Notes: a model not told the origin generated them from the sequence alone. Shown: positions 1 through 12,072, counted from the first letter of the stretch. The stretch is 64,000 bases of DNA from Pochonia chlamydosporia 170 (GCF_001653235.2 NW_019154047.1:372001-436000); one strand, 5' to 3'. Made by a program: numbers and translations.

Positions 1-1732
1 TGGGTCGTCCAGTAATAAGTCTATCCATGTAGAGTAGACTACCACAGATATACGTTACAGAGCCCCCAAAACCGCCTTAGGGGTACATCGAAATTACGGT
101 AGGGCAGACAGGAGGCATTTGCAACTCCGTCGGCGCAAACTTGGGCTCACTAGGACACCCAAGCCCCCAGTCGAGAAGGATGTCTGAAAGGGTTGTTGGA
201 ACTTCTCACTAGAACATGCACAAGTGGCTCTTCGGCGGGCTGCCAAGATGTGAAGCTGCGCAAACCTATTTGGACTCCATGAAACCTTTTATAGTGTCGT
301 TTATCACGAATACAGTTCATAGATATCGGTAGGCATACATCAATGGGCGGACAGAACTGTATTAGTTGGGCTACTCTGAGAGTCAATAGAAGGATTAGCG
401 ACATGCTTGAGATTGTGGCAGACATAGCGGCTGCGAAAGTATTCGGACGACAAGGGGCCGATATCTCTTCAGTGTATAACGGCACTAATGCATGGCGTCT
501 GCAAGAAAAGTTGCCAGGAACATATCAGGGACAGCCCAACGGTGGTGTTTTTGATGGATTCCCATATTCTTCCTGTTCTCTCATAGTAATGCCTGCAAAC
601 TTTCGGTCAGCTGACAAGTTTTCTTCTTGCCTGTTTTCTCTTGTCTCCCACCTCTCGCCTCTCGCTTTAAAGTGAGTTTTTACTTGGCCCTCGTCCAAGC
701 CAGTGCCACAAATTTCTTGTTTTCTCGTCTTGTTTTCTCATCGATTCGGCGCTTCCTCTTCACTATGTCGTGTCAATGCTTTAGCTAAACAGTCCGTTCC
801 CTTTGGTGGTTGTGGTGCTGCTACAGACAAGTCTTTGAGGCCGAGAAATATCCCGTAAGCTGTGGAGACTGATCTCCGAGGCCGCAGTCCCTTGGGGAGT
901 TGAGCGAAACTCTGCAAAATATGGGAGATGCCCTTATTCGGCCTAAGCCATCCCGGAAGCATGTGTGTACCCAGATGTGCCCCCAATTCGGCTCTATTCT
1001 GTATGATCCTCCCACCCTCCGTTCCTTGTTCTTGTGATAGTCCAGTTTCCACATGCGTTTCTGTCGCTATTCTATTTCCCCCCAGAAACCACGACAGACC
1101 CAAGGATTGGAAGAGACGCGAGAGGAGGATCCTCTTTCTCAGATGAGACATCTCGGTGTGCTGACACGTCGAGCTACTTCCATGGTTGCAGGGTCTCACT
1201 GACTCTTTTTTTAGATTACTAGTTTTTTGGCCTTGTTCTCTCGTAGACTCCCCTGACCTACTACGGGGATCGGCGAGACCTGTCGAGGGCGCAGTATAAG
1301 GGTCAAAGAACATGTATGCCGGTTATATATGCTTTGCTCTGAGCATCCTCGTTGCTGTCTTCACTCAGGCATTATGTTTCTCGCACCCCCAGATTCATGT
1401 ACTTTCGATGATGCCCGTGCCCAAGTATAAAGTCCCAACATCCATCTCAAGATCGGGCCCCTTTCACGTTGTTTACCCAGCAACCTTGTCTTCAACAATC
1501 ACGACATCAGAAGTGGAATGCAAGATTTTCTGGATTCGTTGTTCAATTCCCTCCCGTCTATCACGCCTTGAGCCATCACCAGTCACATCCACCACTTACA
1601 CCACCTCTCACAGCGCGGCCCGCCTACTGCATACCACTGACGTTGCTCGCCATTTCGAACATCGCTAGCACCATACATTTCGAATGCGATCTCGCATAAT
1701 CTAGCAATCAACCTCGTTAGGTAGCACGAGAT
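1..1732. other. No gene recognised upstream of the FAD oxidoreductase
   Basis: Both strands contain only short overlapping frames without a recognisable domain. The longest is a minus-strand frame at 738-1313 that is low in complexity and resembles no family I know. The last 250 bases before 1733 are pyrimidine-rich, as is common in fungal promoters, but I cannot place a TATA box or transcription start with confidence. Confidence 0.5.
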
Positions 1733-3185
1733 ATGTCGTCCTACCTTATCATCGGTGCTGGCAACTTCGGTGCGGCCACCGCCTTAACGTTGATCAAAAG
1801 GGAACCAGCAAGTAAGGTCACCCTCGTTGATTGCACTCAGTTTCCCAACCCTCGAGCTGCTTCGCACGATGTCAACAAAATTGTCCACGATGACTACCCT
1901 GACAAGCTGTACATGCAAATGCTGAAGAGGGCAATGCCCATGTGGCGAAACCATGAGCTATACAAGACATGGTACCACGAAGTAGGCATGCTAAGAGCTG
2001 ACCCCTCCAACTTTGGGGAGGAGATCATTGCTTCATACAAGGATATGGGTATTGAAAACAATTCAAACTTTATTAGCGTGAAGGATGTTCGTGAGCGATG
2101 GAACGGCTCATTCGCCACGGCCAACTTCGCCGGCTTGGAAAAGATTCTCTTTAACCCGAAAGTGGGATTTGCGGAGGCCGATAAAGCCCTTGAGGCTGTC
2201 ATTCAAGAAGCGGTGGACCAGGGCGTTGAGTACGTTCTCGGTGTCGTGACAAAGATCAACATTGGTGCCGCTGGTGAGTGTACGGGAGTCACACTACAGT
2301 CTGGGGAGACTCTGAATGCAGACAAACTCTTGCTTGCTACGGGGGCGCGCACGGCAGCCCTGCTGGCACAGAGTGCGCCAGAGAACCAACAGTTTCACGC
2401 CGAAGACCGGTTGCTGGCTACTGGTGCATTGAGCTTCTATGCTAAGGTCCAAGGTGCCCAGAAGGAGAGGCTATCATCAATTCCTGTGTTGAAGAATTGC
2501 CTGCCTCATGTCAAAGGTTCGTTGGATCTAATCGCATTGGCCTTCTCATCACGCACCAAGTCTGCAAGGAGGCGCTAAGCTGATTTTGAAATATAGGCGA
2601 AACAATATCGATTCTTGCTGATGGCACCATCAAATTCAACTGTGATATGTACTTCACCAACTATGTCGAGTGCCCCTTCACCGGTCAGCGTTTGTCGATG
2701 GCTCCCGATGAGAGCATATACAATGTCTGGACTGGGCCTAAGTTCATGACGTTCTTCCAGGAATGCGCGAGAAAGACCCTAGATGGGCTTTACGGCAAAG
2801 AGATGGAGGATGTCATTATTGACGCCTATCGTATTTGCTGGTAAGTGCCAAATGTAGCTCCAATTTCTCCACTAGGTCAAGACTTACATCGCGAGCCAAT
2901 GTATGCTGACAGAATGGCCACTTCTACAGGGACGCATCTACTCCAACACACGACTTCCTGATCACACCGCATCCACATTGCCGAGGTCTATACGTGGCAA
3001 CCGGCGGCTCGTTCCATGGCTGGAAATTCTTGCCAGTAATTGGAGACTACATTGCTGACATGATGCAAGGCAGCCTTGAGGCCGAGTTCGCTGATCGTTG
3101 GGCTTGGGACCAGATAAGCGGTGATGGCCACTCAGTCAATCCGACGTACGATATTGTGGGAGACCTGCAGGGCTGGCTCGCGTGA
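1733..3185 (+). CDS. FAD-dependent amine oxidase (fructosyl amino acid / saccharopine-sarcosine oxidase family)
   Basis: The gene has three exons (1733-2516, 2597-2840, 2930-3185) joined by introns of 80 and 89 nt with GT...AG ends, giving 427 aa. Residues 6-15 carry the dinucleotide-binding GAGNFG motif of the Rossmann fold. The C-terminus has the family's RICWDA and ATGGSFHGWKFLPVIG stretches. In fungal amadoriases the Cys of the first stretch binds FAD covalently, and here it is residue 342 by my count. The family uses FAD and oxygen to oxidise secondary amines such as fructosyl amino acids, saccharopine, pipecolate or sarcosine, releasing hydrogen peroxide. The exact substrate cannot be read from the sequence. 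No signal peptide is seen; the final WLA is not a clear peroxisomal signal. All exon phases agree and there is no internal stop, so it looks like a functional host gene. The LINE 3' end lies about 150 bp downstream in the opposite orientation. Confidence 0.88.
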
Positions 3186-3614
3186 CTAGCCACACACTAT
3201 CAAGTGTGCGTAATGTACTTCACTAAGGTATGAGCCGCGGCCATGTGGAAGGTCAATTCATGGTGTTTTCCAAGAGTGATGATCGGGACACTCATCTCGA
3301 CACTTATTTACGCCACACTCTCATTCTTGCGGCGACTGATACGGATACGGATTTTTATTTCGCCCGGAGGGAGATCCCTAGAGGGCCTGGTCGGGAAGCT
3401 ATTTACGGTTCAATAAAGTTGGTACATAACACCTCAAGCCCCACGCTTTCTCTTACACTGATTGGTTCCGCCTCGTCGTTATCCTGTTCCTTGACAGGCC
3501 TGCTTGAAGGCCAATTCCTCAAGTGTTCAGCGTCCTATCCTCAGCAGCTGAAGCACGGTCCGCCAATGTCGAGGCTGTTTATTGTTAGTATGGTTGCATG
3601 TAGGTTCCCTAGTC

Positions 3615-6600
3615 CTATGGCCGCTGCTCTCGAGCGAGTCTTCCCGTTGCCATTGCGAATTTGATCACTGCCTTCACTGCTCGTGTGGCCGGCTTCCACT
3701 TGTCATCATCAGACGGTGCTTTCCCTCCCAAGAAATATGAGAGATTCCCTATCTTCCCCGATGAGCAATCGAGGAAGATCTCCCGTTGCGCTGTCCACCT
3801 TCTGCATCGAAACAGAAAGTGTTCCATTGTTTCAGGTGCTTTGCCACATTCGCATAAGTCTGATTCCACCACCCCGATTCTATGGAGGAAGCCATTCAGT
3901 CTTGCCATGCCGGTACGTAATTGCACCAGAATGTCCGATTCTCTTCTCTCCAGCTGGTCGTACAATGCTCGTGTGTGCCTACCCGGAAGTGCAGCATCAA
4001 CTCGTTTCGAGTACTTACCCACTCCCTCCGGGAGCTCTCCTAGTTGCTGTTGGGCCACTTTGGCCAGTCGTAGCTTTGTCGACCTAGCTTGGTATGGTCG
4101 TTCATCTGGTGTCTCACCACACATTGCCGCTCTCTTCGCTGCTGCCTTGGCGAGCGCTTTTAGTGTAAAATCTTCGTTCTCCGCCGGCACCCACATGAGT
4201 GAAACAGAGCAGCCTCTCCTTTGAAGATACTGGGTACGTTCGTATATCTGGCGTATAGTGCACTGGCCGGATTGTTGCCGTGGTCGTCGGATAACTTGTA
4301 GTGCCGATCGGTTGCTTGTCATGACAGTCAGATCCCGACGATGGAGCCCTGCAGGCATGCATTTAAGCACCATCGCAATAGCTGCCAGTTCCGCCGTGTA
4401 CGGATTCTGCTCATCCCGTGTTCCAATGGTGACGGAGTAGCTAGCCAGCACCTCGCCAGCACTATTGATCGTTGTGTCACGCACAACACCTCCCATTCCC
4501 ACTGTGTCACCTTTTTGCGAGGAGGCAGTGGCGATGATGATACCTTCCACGTCGTTTGGTGCCTGGTCTGTTTCCACATAGTCATAATGCTCGCCCACTA
4601 CGGGTATGCGATCACTCCAAGGTGGTATAGTGTACTCGTGGATTGTTTCCAAGCGTTCCGTGTTGGTCTTTGCCATCGTTATGGCGATTTTCTGCATTGG
4701 CGACACGAAACGTCGTTTAGCTTTGTATTTCGATCTTGTCAGTGGATGTGTCTGCGGAAGTGTGCAAACGTTGACCCAGAGCCTTGTTGCTGCTTGAGTG
4801 TGTCGCTCCTGCACTGTTTGAATACTGGCCTCTGCTTCGGCCACTGCTGTGGCTACTTTGCTGAAAGCTCCTGTAATCGCCTGTGCACCCGCCATCTGCA
4901 CTCTATTTAGCCATGCCAGTTCCTGCGCACCGCAGGAGTGCATCCACACATTCGACGCGTAGTCCATAACAGGTGCGACTGTCGACACAAAGAGTTGTCT
5001 AGCCGTTCGAGGTGAAAGCATCTTCAATCTTCTCAGACCCATGGCAGCCGTGAGGCCTTTGGCAGCTGCTCTAGTCATGTGTTCTTTGTACCGCAGGTTT
5101 GCGTCCATTATTACCCCCAAGATCTTTACACTATTTTGTGGGTTTACTTCCTTTCCTTTGATCAGATATGGTTCGTCACTGGACCGAGCAGCAGTCCTTG
5201 TGAAATGAATTACTGCCGTCTTGTCTGCTTCAAATGTTGCGCCGCTGCATGCCTCCCATTTGAGGGCATCACCAATGACTGATTGAATGCCAACCCGGTT
5301 GTCCTCTGCCGTTGGCCCGGTCACCCAAGCCGTATAATCGTCCACAAAGGCGATCGAGCCACCATTAGCGTTGATTTTTCTTTGCACCAAGTCTGCGTTG
5401 AAGAACAGGAACAAGATCGGCGAAAGTGGTGATCCCTGAGGCAGACCGGACTGAGACAACTCTCTTCGTTCCGACGTGTGCCCATTTACTACCACGCAAG
5501 CTGTCCTGCCGGAACAGAAGGCGTCCGTCCATCTGACCAGGCCGACTGGTATGCCTCTTGCCAACATCCTTTGCAGCAGCCGTTCTTTGCACACTCCGTT
5601 GTAAGCGCCTTTCACGTCAAAGCTTATGAGGCTGAGCACCTTGCCAGCCCTCCATGCCTTGTATATCTGTTCCTGCAGAAGCAAGAGCGCTTGCTCGGCT
5701 GACCGTCTTTTCCTCGCTCCGAAATGGTTCGCGGGCAAGAGTCCGCAGGTCTCGACTGCGTAGGAGATCCGTTCTGCGATAACTGCTTCCATTATTTTGC
5801 CTAGTGTTGACAGGAGAGATATTGGTCGCCAGGCTTTCGCTACCGTGTAGTCTCCTTTGTCTGGCTTCTTGAGCGGGATGATCTTGGCACTCCTCCACTG
5901 ATGCGGTACCACGCCGTCTCGGAGTGAACGGTCAAAAAGAGTCCAGACTCGATACTTCACCACCGGCCATAGGCGTTTCCACACCATGGCCGGCAAACCA
6001 TCCTCTCCTGGAGCCTTCCAAGGTTTTGCCGCCATTATCTTTTCCTCGATTTCTTCCAGCGTGAGGTCCGGCATTGACAGGGCGTCGCGTTGCGGTCGTC
6101 GATCTTCTGCATCAATCCGTGTTGGCAGTGGCGGGAAAAAGGTTTCAAGCAGCTCCTGGGCCTGTTCCGTATTTTCTTTAGCTATCGATCCGTCTTCCTT
6201 CCTCAACGGTGGCACCTTATCCTCCATGGTGTCCTTGCCTGCTTGGAGGTACCTGGCCGCCTTCCAAATATTGGCATCTTCTGCCAGGAATCCCTCCCAG
6301 TGAGCTTTCTTCTGTTTCCGAATCCCATCGTGGTATTCTTTGGATGCGTCTTTAGCTCGAACTTCCAGGTCGGGACTTGCCCTACCTGTTCGCCGTTGTG
6401 TTCTTGCTTGGTTTCGCCAGAACGTGTAAATCTGACGAAGGCGTGTTAAGTGCTTTGTCCACCAGCGTTAGTTGAATCCCATGATCACGTATATCTGCCT
6501 GTAGGCAGGAGCGCCACTGGGAGACTGCCTGCCAGGCAGGCAGTCAGTAGCGCCGTATGGCATTAGGCAGATGGAGGGGATATCACAACTATAAGTAGTT

Positions 6601-7584
6601 GTGTTCTCCTCATAGATAGAGAATAGGAACACACTTGTTCTTAGCTCAGAGCTTCCAACTGCGTTTTGCATAAGGTGGTGGTTGTACTCGAGGTGTTAAT
6701 TCGTGGATTGCCTCTAGCATAACTTCCATCAACTGGTCGGTCTGCGTCTGCACGTCGACCGTCCAGGGTAGTGGTCGAAGATTGTCCTCCACCCTGGCCG
6801 ATATCATTGTCCACGGAGCATTCTTCAATAAGAGTCTATGCGTCGCTGTCCTCTCGGGCATCGCTATGTCGAACGCAGTCCGAATTGCTCTGTGGTCGGA
6901 TCCGTGCTCGGTTGGGTGGATGCCACACTCCACCATCTCCTCCGCCAGCTCTGACGTCGCAAGAACTAGATCGATAGTGGTTTCTGCATCACGGCCCTGC
7001 CACGTCTTTGTGCCCCTTGGCAGTAGACTACAGAGGCCATGCTCGTTCATCAGATCAATAATAGGCTCCGCCTCACCCTGTCTTTTGGCTGACACGTCAT
7101 CTCCTCCCCACAGAAGATCATGACGATTGAAGTCTCCCGCTAACACCACATCCGTACGTCGACCTGTCCCGTTTCGAAATTGCTGAATCAAGCCATGCAA
7201 TTGTCCCGTTGCCGATTTCAGGGCTCGCTCATCTCTCCCCTCCACGTACACCGATACCACCAAGACTTCTCGCCCCTCCAATCGCAGCACCGCCGCTGTA
7301 AGATCGGCCGACGGTACAGGCATCTGATCCACCTCGATATCTCTTCGCACCCAAAGCATGCTCCGAATTGGCCACTTCGTATCCTCCGTGTGTGTAGGTA
7401 TTATCCTTGTCCAGTTGCTATGCCCCAATGGGGCTGTAAAAACTTTACCGTCTATTGTCCTTGCGTACGGTTCTGATACCGCAAGCACTGCGTACTCCTT
7501 TAGGTCTGGGTCGTTCATCAAGCTAAGCTGTACGGGTTCTTGCTTTCTCACATTGAGCTGTAGCATACGAAGGGCCCTATTCAT
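3615..7584 (-). pseudogene. LINE-1 ORF2 (AP endonuclease, reverse transcriptase, RNase H-like, zf-RVT) split by a solo LTR
   Basis: The 5' part (7584-6666) is an APE-type endonuclease: GDFNRHD, TIDLVL and GSDHRAI hold the catalytic Asn/Asp/His. The 3' part (6464-3615) carries RT motifs FDVKGAY, GLPQGSPLSPILF and FVDD in place of YxDD. A C-terminal RNase H-like domain follows, in which the usual first and third Asp are not visible (TSNRSAL, WVPAENEDF), and then a CxCx7Hx3C zinc motif (CECGKAPETMEHFLFRC). Removing the 191-bp LTR plus one 5-bp duplication (196 nt) puts both halves in the same frame with no stop between them; the residues meeting at the joint are AKR and WWT. ORF2 starts inside the end of ORF1 (8-nt overlap). 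The protein would nick target DNA and reverse transcribe the element RNA. As it stands the gene is broken. Confidence 0.88.
6470..6660. mobile_element. Solo LTR (copia-like) inserted in LINE-1 ORF2
   Basis: A 191-bp insert begins AGTTGAATCCC and ends TTCCAACT. It is flanked by perfect 5-bp direct repeats GCGTT at 6465-6469 and 6661-6665. The host ORF2 frame is restored when insert plus one repeat are removed, so the boundaries are exact. It contains palindromes (ACTGCCTGCC with its mirror, and ACAACTACTTATAGTTGT). Five-base duplication and size fit an LTR left after recombination of a retrotransposon. The termini AG...CT, rather than TG...CA, are unusual but match those of the copia LTR at 48850-49096. 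Confidence 0.85.
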
Positions 7585-8953
7585 TGCCTCGCGTGTTCCT
7601 CACACGGCAATTCCAGCTGAACGATTCGTGTGGTCCGCCACACAGAACGCACTTTGGTTCCACCGCATGGCACTCTTTATGGTGATGACCGGGTCTCGCG
7701 CACCTTCCGCAGACCTCAGGTTTCTTGCATGTGAACCTCTTGTGGCCAATCTCCTGGCACTTGTAGCATTGCACCGGTCCTATCCTTGGTTCAAAGACGT
7801 TGGTCTTGGCCGACTCCCCGGCTAGGTCGAAGTAGTGGTTATCAAGCAGCCTCCTCGCATCGCCCCCTTTGGTCACGTACACTACCATTGACCCGTACGC
7901 TTTACCAGCTTCTCTCTTGCTTAGCCATGATATCTTTGCTATGTTCACGTTGTTCTCGGCACCGAGAGCTTCCGCAGCACCCGGTAGGATGTTACCCTCT
8001 TCGTCCACGACCGCAGTTCGGTTGGCGTTGTCGACTTTAACCGGGTAGAGTTGATCTCGCAAGACACGAGCTCCTGGCACGACGGTTTTCTCCGCAACCT
8101 CCTTAACCAGTTGCAGCTCGACTTCGTTTCGACAGATGACCTTGATGCGGTCCGTGTTCCTCGCGTCCTTGACTGCTGCAGCACATCTCCACGTCTCGAA
8201 ACCCTCCTTCGCCCTCACTTCGTCCTCAATCGCCAGCCTAATCGTACCAACTTGGGCCTTATGCTTGTCCTGTTCCGTGACTCTAGAAACGTCGATTGTG
8301 CAGTGCAGAGTGTCCGTGAATGATGATGGTGTTGTGCGCATTGATGACAGAGACTGTATTTTTGTTGGCTGGCTTAGTGGCGGTGTTCGCGCGATCTCTG
8401 CGTACGTTGCTTGCGGGCTGCTTTGTGCCGAGGCCGCAGCAGTTTTCATGACCTCTAACTGCTCTCGAACTTGCTTTAGTTCTTCTCTGGTGTTATGGAG
8501 TTCATTTCGCGATTCCTTGGTCTCGCGGCTATAGTCTTCCTTCAGTTCTCTCACTTGTGCCTGGAGCTCCCGAATCAAGTCTTCCTGTTGGCCGATCCGC
8601 TCTACCTGACCCAGAATCCTGTCGTTTTGTTCGAATATCTTTCCTTTTAACTCTCCTACCTCGCCGCTAACCCTTCCCAGCAACTCCAACACCTTCTGTA
8701 ACATCACCTTCCCCGTATCGCCAGCGCTACGGGCCTTCCTGCCATCTACCGCTGGCTCAACATCTACTTCTGCATGAGATCCACGCGTCACTCGGCTCGC
8801 CGGCTTCCCGGCTGGCTTTGCTGCCGCATTTTCAAGGGAGCGAAGCGTGTCTTGAACTTTCCCCGTGGGCTTCGTCGGACGCGTCGTTCGTCTCGGTGAT
8901 GCGGTGGGGCTGTCAGTCTCCACCACGATCGGACCTTCAGGCGGGTCCGCCAT
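7577..8953 (-). CDS. LINE-1 ORF1, gag-like nucleic-acid-binding protein
   Basis: This is a gag-like ORF of about 458 aa. The first two thirds include a coiled-coil-rich segment (about residues 90-180, with many Glu/Lys/Leu repeats). A conserved central region follows (YPVKVDN, WLSKREAGKAYGSMVVY). Three zinc knuckles sit at the C-terminus: CYKCQEIGHKRFTC, CGRCARPGHHHKEC and CVLCGGPHESFSWNC. Such proteins coat the element RNA and form the ribonucleoprotein used for target-primed reverse transcription. I chose the ATG at 8953 because it aligns with the start of the second copy at 12717; an in-frame ATG lies nine codons upstream at 8980. Its stop overlaps the ORF2 start by 8 nt (ATGAATAG), which suggests termination-reinitiation. 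It appears intact. Confidence 0.85.
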   Translation of the reverse strand: MADPPEGPIVVETDSPTASPRRTTRPTKPTGKVQDTLRSLENAAAKPAGKPASRVTRGSHAEVDVEPAVDGRKARSAGDTGKVMLQKVLELLGRVSGEVGELKGKIFEQNDRILGQVERIGQQEDLIRELQAQVRELKEDYSRETKESRNELHNTREELKQVREQLEVMKTAAASAQSSPQATYAEIARTPPLSQPTKIQSLSSMRTTPSSFTDTLHCTIDVSRVTEQDKHKAQVGTIRLAIEDEVRAKEGFETWRCAAAVKDARNTDRIKVICRNEVELQLVKEVAEKTVVPGARVLRDQLYPVKVDNANRTAVVDEEGNILPGAAEALGAENNVNIAKISWLSKREAGKAYGSMVVYVTKGGDARRLLDNHYFDLAGESAKTNVFEPRIGPVQCYKCQEIGHKRFTCKKPEVCGRCARPGHHHKECHAVEPKCVLCGGPHESFSWNCRVRNTRGNE

Positions 8954-9064
8954 GTTAAAGACCTGCGGGCTTCCGCCCAATGAAGAAACAATGAATCGAT
9001 AAAACTATCTACAGAGCAACAAAGACCTCAGTTCGAGATCTCAGGAAGCCGTCCCGGCCCTCGA

Positions 9065-12000
9065 CCCTATATTGAGTTTGTTTGACATTGAGTTGACTGG
9101 TTGACGAAACACCATACCCGCACGGCGGGTTCCACAGCAAGAGCGTGGAACCCTATCAGTCAAGACAAGCTTACTCCCACCCGGCCTCTTCCTCCCGCGT
9201 CTGCATTTGCAAACCCTTAAGCCATTCTCCTATCCCCTCCTCCTCAACTACTTGCTCTAACACTGCTTCGTCCGCTTTGTCCAGCAGCATAGGATCAACT
9301 TCATCCACAATGCCTGCCTGCAGCCATGACCGCAGCACTTGACAGATAGCGATCGTGCTTGCCTCCAGCTGGTTCCGAAGAGGTGTTACCATGCGCCCCG
9401 CCGCCGAAAATATCTCTCACACTCCGCGCTCATCGCCTGAACTGTCATGAAATCCAGTGCCATTCGCGAGAGTCTGGGGTACTTGAACCGCTGCGCATGC
9501 CAATAAGCCCGCGGGTCCCGAACATCACCATCCGTAGGTAACAGGTCCTTCTGCCACCTGGCATACTCATCTTCTGCCGCATCAGAGTCCCTTTCTTCAC
9601 AAGGACGTATCCGAGCCTCATCCTTGAATTTCTCGAAAGGAGAATAATACTGTGTCCGTTGACGCTTTGCAGCTGGCCCATCACGCTCCTCCATAGAGAT
9701 GTCCAACGTCTTGTACCCTCTGTCCCAAACTGACTGTACCATGTCTCTTGCCTTGGAAATCCATGCCGGCCGCCCAGACCACACCGTCTCAAAATAGCCC
9801 CATCGATAAGCGGGGTGCAGTGCCAGCGACGTGTAATAGATCGGAGTTTCATCTAGTCTACTATAGTACTCGTCAAGTTTTTTCCAGCCAAGATTAATAT
9901 TGACGCTGAAGTGCTCCGGTTCAGGATACTGATTGACCATAGCTTTGGCTTTCTCCAGTTCAGCCAGCGGGAATTCGTATCCCACGATCACGTCCCACAC
10001 GTTACCATAGGACTCGAAATGTCCCCCTTTGCGTTTTCGTTGAATCCCGTCACCTTCAAGCGCCTTGACTGCGTCCTCAAAGCTCTGCAGGATAGTGCCA
10101 AAGGCGTCCAGAACGGCCCAGTCCTTGTCGTCGAGCTTGTTCTCGTCACGACATATGGCAGGCATGAGCGCACCTGCCTTGAGTCGCCCTGACCGCTTCA
10201 AGGTGTTCTCCTTTTCCCACTCCTGCTTGTGCTTTAGGACCAGTGTCTCGAGATACGGCCGAAGCTTCAGGGCCCGCCGGATCATGTAAAACTGCGATAG
10301 CCAACGGGTTTCATTGTCTACAACCACGTTGAGTGGCTTCCGAATTCTGATCCTAGGATCCTCCGATGCATCGAACTCCAGCTGTTGGATACTGCGGAGA
10401 AGAGTAGTAAGTACATCAGACCTATGGATCGCAACCACGAGGTTGTAAAGCTTTCCGACTGGCCCTTTCTTTCGCCAGAGCTCGTGTTCAGTCGTAGCGG
10501 ATATGTCTCCACGACCCAACCGGCCTTCAAACGCGTCAACATCCTTTCCAAAGAGGATGGCCTTAACCACAAGGTTGATTACATGACCAAAGCAACGGCC
10601 CCGCCGTTCCATGCTGCAGAAACCGAACCTCTCTCCAATAGTCCTCATTGCGGTGTCGTTGTTTGGCGCGTTATCAAGGATAAAGTACCCGATTTTCTCG
10701 TCTGGGATCTCGTACGACTCCAGTATTTCGATGATTTCGTGTCCAATGTTGGCTCCAAAGTGTCGAACTGTTAGTTCAGGGACCCCAAGAACAAGCTTGC
10801 GGGCCTGGCCATCTTCGCTTCGAAAGAAGCATGCGACACCGTACAAGGCGTGCTTATTCCGCGACCTCCAGCCATCGAACGAGATATGTACCAGGCCAGC
10901 CGCGTTTCTCAATACTTCAATTACCTTTCCTTTGTGTTTCTCGATCTCGGAAACCGCACGCTTGCGAACAGTATCATGACCGACATGGGCATCAGTGCTT
11001 GCAACAAATGGATTGAGGTACTCGAAAATGGTGCGCAACCTCTTATTCTCGGGTTCTCGGAACGACAGGTTACTCTCAATAATCCACTCGACCACCAGAC
11101 GCTGGAAGACATTCCTGTCAAAGCTCTTGATGAAGCGATTCGCAATTGCTTGCTCTCGCGGCGCCGTTAGGTCGAGATTGAAGGCTTTCGTTATCGTCTG
11201 GTATCCTGTCTTGGGTTTCTGGCGAGAACCTGGAGCAGAACGTTTTCCAGAGGGGTCCTGGACTTTGTGCTGGTCCCAGAGATGCCGCTCAGCGTTTTGG
11301 GTGCCAATCGCAATGACATTGCCGGGCTTTGGCGTTTTCCTCTGAATGCATAGCCTACAGACCCATCGCCGCTCCAAGTCCTTCTCGATATCGAAGCCGT
11401 ATTCCCACACCCATGATTTTGTATTTCTGCTTCGTTGAGACCATGTATAGCCACGGAAATGTCGGAACAATCGATCTTCGTCTCGCCGACTGGCGCGGGC
11501 TTCGGCTGGTGTGGGCGGCTCGGGTGTTGATGGCGCTGGTGTTAATGGACCTGGCGTGAACGGAGGCGCTGCCACGGAATTTACGGCATTCAAATCCAAT
11601 TTCTGGGACATATTCAGGCCGAAGAGACGAAGATAGGGCGCCCAGCAAAACAAGCCTGTGGAGGGGAGGCCAGGCCGGCGCTGAACAAAGGAATGACACG
11701 GTCAATAGACGAGCAAGTTGACGTTGACGCGTTTCACGCGTTGAGGATTAAGGTTAAGTTAGTAACCCGCAGCACGTTAGTGTACGCTTCATAGTACATG
11801 AATTTCGTGGTGAATTATGTGCGATGAGAAGTACACCCTGGTAAGCGCTAGCACTCATTCTCCGAAGGGCTGAGCTACCCGGCACACGGGAGTTTAGGGA
11901 ACGTTATTACGATACTTAATCAACCTAACCAACGCAATCAACTCAATATCATGCTGATGTTGAGTTTGTTGACTAGAAAGAATATGCTACGTTGAGTTGA

Positions 12001-12072
12001 GTTGGGTTGATTGACGTCAACCAGGTTGACAACCTCGTGATTGACGTTGAGTTGATCGCCACCCTGATCTCC
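9065..12072 (-). mobile_element. hAT-1 element, approximate extent
   Basis: The extent is judged from clusters of the word GTTGA/TCAAC on both sides of the transposase: 9069-9106 on the left and 11918-12072 on the right. The same word fills the subterminal regions of the related hAT-2. Unlike the other hAT copies here I could not find matching terminal inverted repeats or an 8-bp duplication, so one or both ends may be lost or decayed. A hairpin (GGGTTCCAC and mirror) at 9127-9153 lies just inside the left end. Confidence 0.5.
9171..11611 (-). pseudogene. hAT-1 transposase with one frameshift
   Basis: From the 5' end (right) the frame encodes a BED-type zinc finger (WVCRLC...RHLWDQH), the RNase H-fold catalytic segments (ISFDGWRSRNKHALYG; FILDNAPNNDT; DNETRWLSQFYM) and the C-terminal hAT dimerisation region (YPRLSRMALDF...MSAECER). 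A single missing base at about 9400 (GAGAGATATTTTC where sister copies read ATATTTTC in frame) shifts the last 75 or so codons into another frame, which continues to 9171 with the normal ending (TPLRNQLEASTIAICQVL). The protein would be about 815 aa if uninterrupted. An upstream in-frame ATG exists at 11653; I prefer 11611, which begins MSQKLDLN. Sisters in this window are hAT-2, hAT-4 and hAT-6. Confidence 0.85.

Larger units (their letters stand above)
3339..9060 (-). mobile_element. LINE-1: Tad/I-like non-LTR retrotransposon, nearly full length
   Basis: The element reads on the minus strand: ORF1 (gag), ORF2 (endonuclease, reverse transcriptase, RNase H-like), then a 3' UTR. The 3' end is placed at 3339-3352 by a short tandem tail (ATACGG twice). 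It follows a block (CCCTCCGGGCG and flanks) shared with the 3' UTR of the second LINE copy at about 14130-14330. The 5' end is uncertain, somewhere between 8981 and 9069. I found no target-site duplication. Apart from the solo LTR at 6470-6660 both reading frames are open, so the copy was probably young when the LTR element landed. Confidence 0.85.

Noticed and set aside
738..1313. 191-codon minus-strand frame as a gene
   Set aside because: Low-complexity composition, no domain, and competing frames on the other strand.
11918..12072. Independent GTTGA-rich MITE
   Set aside because: No paired termini or duplication found; more simply the 5' subterminal zone of hAT-1.
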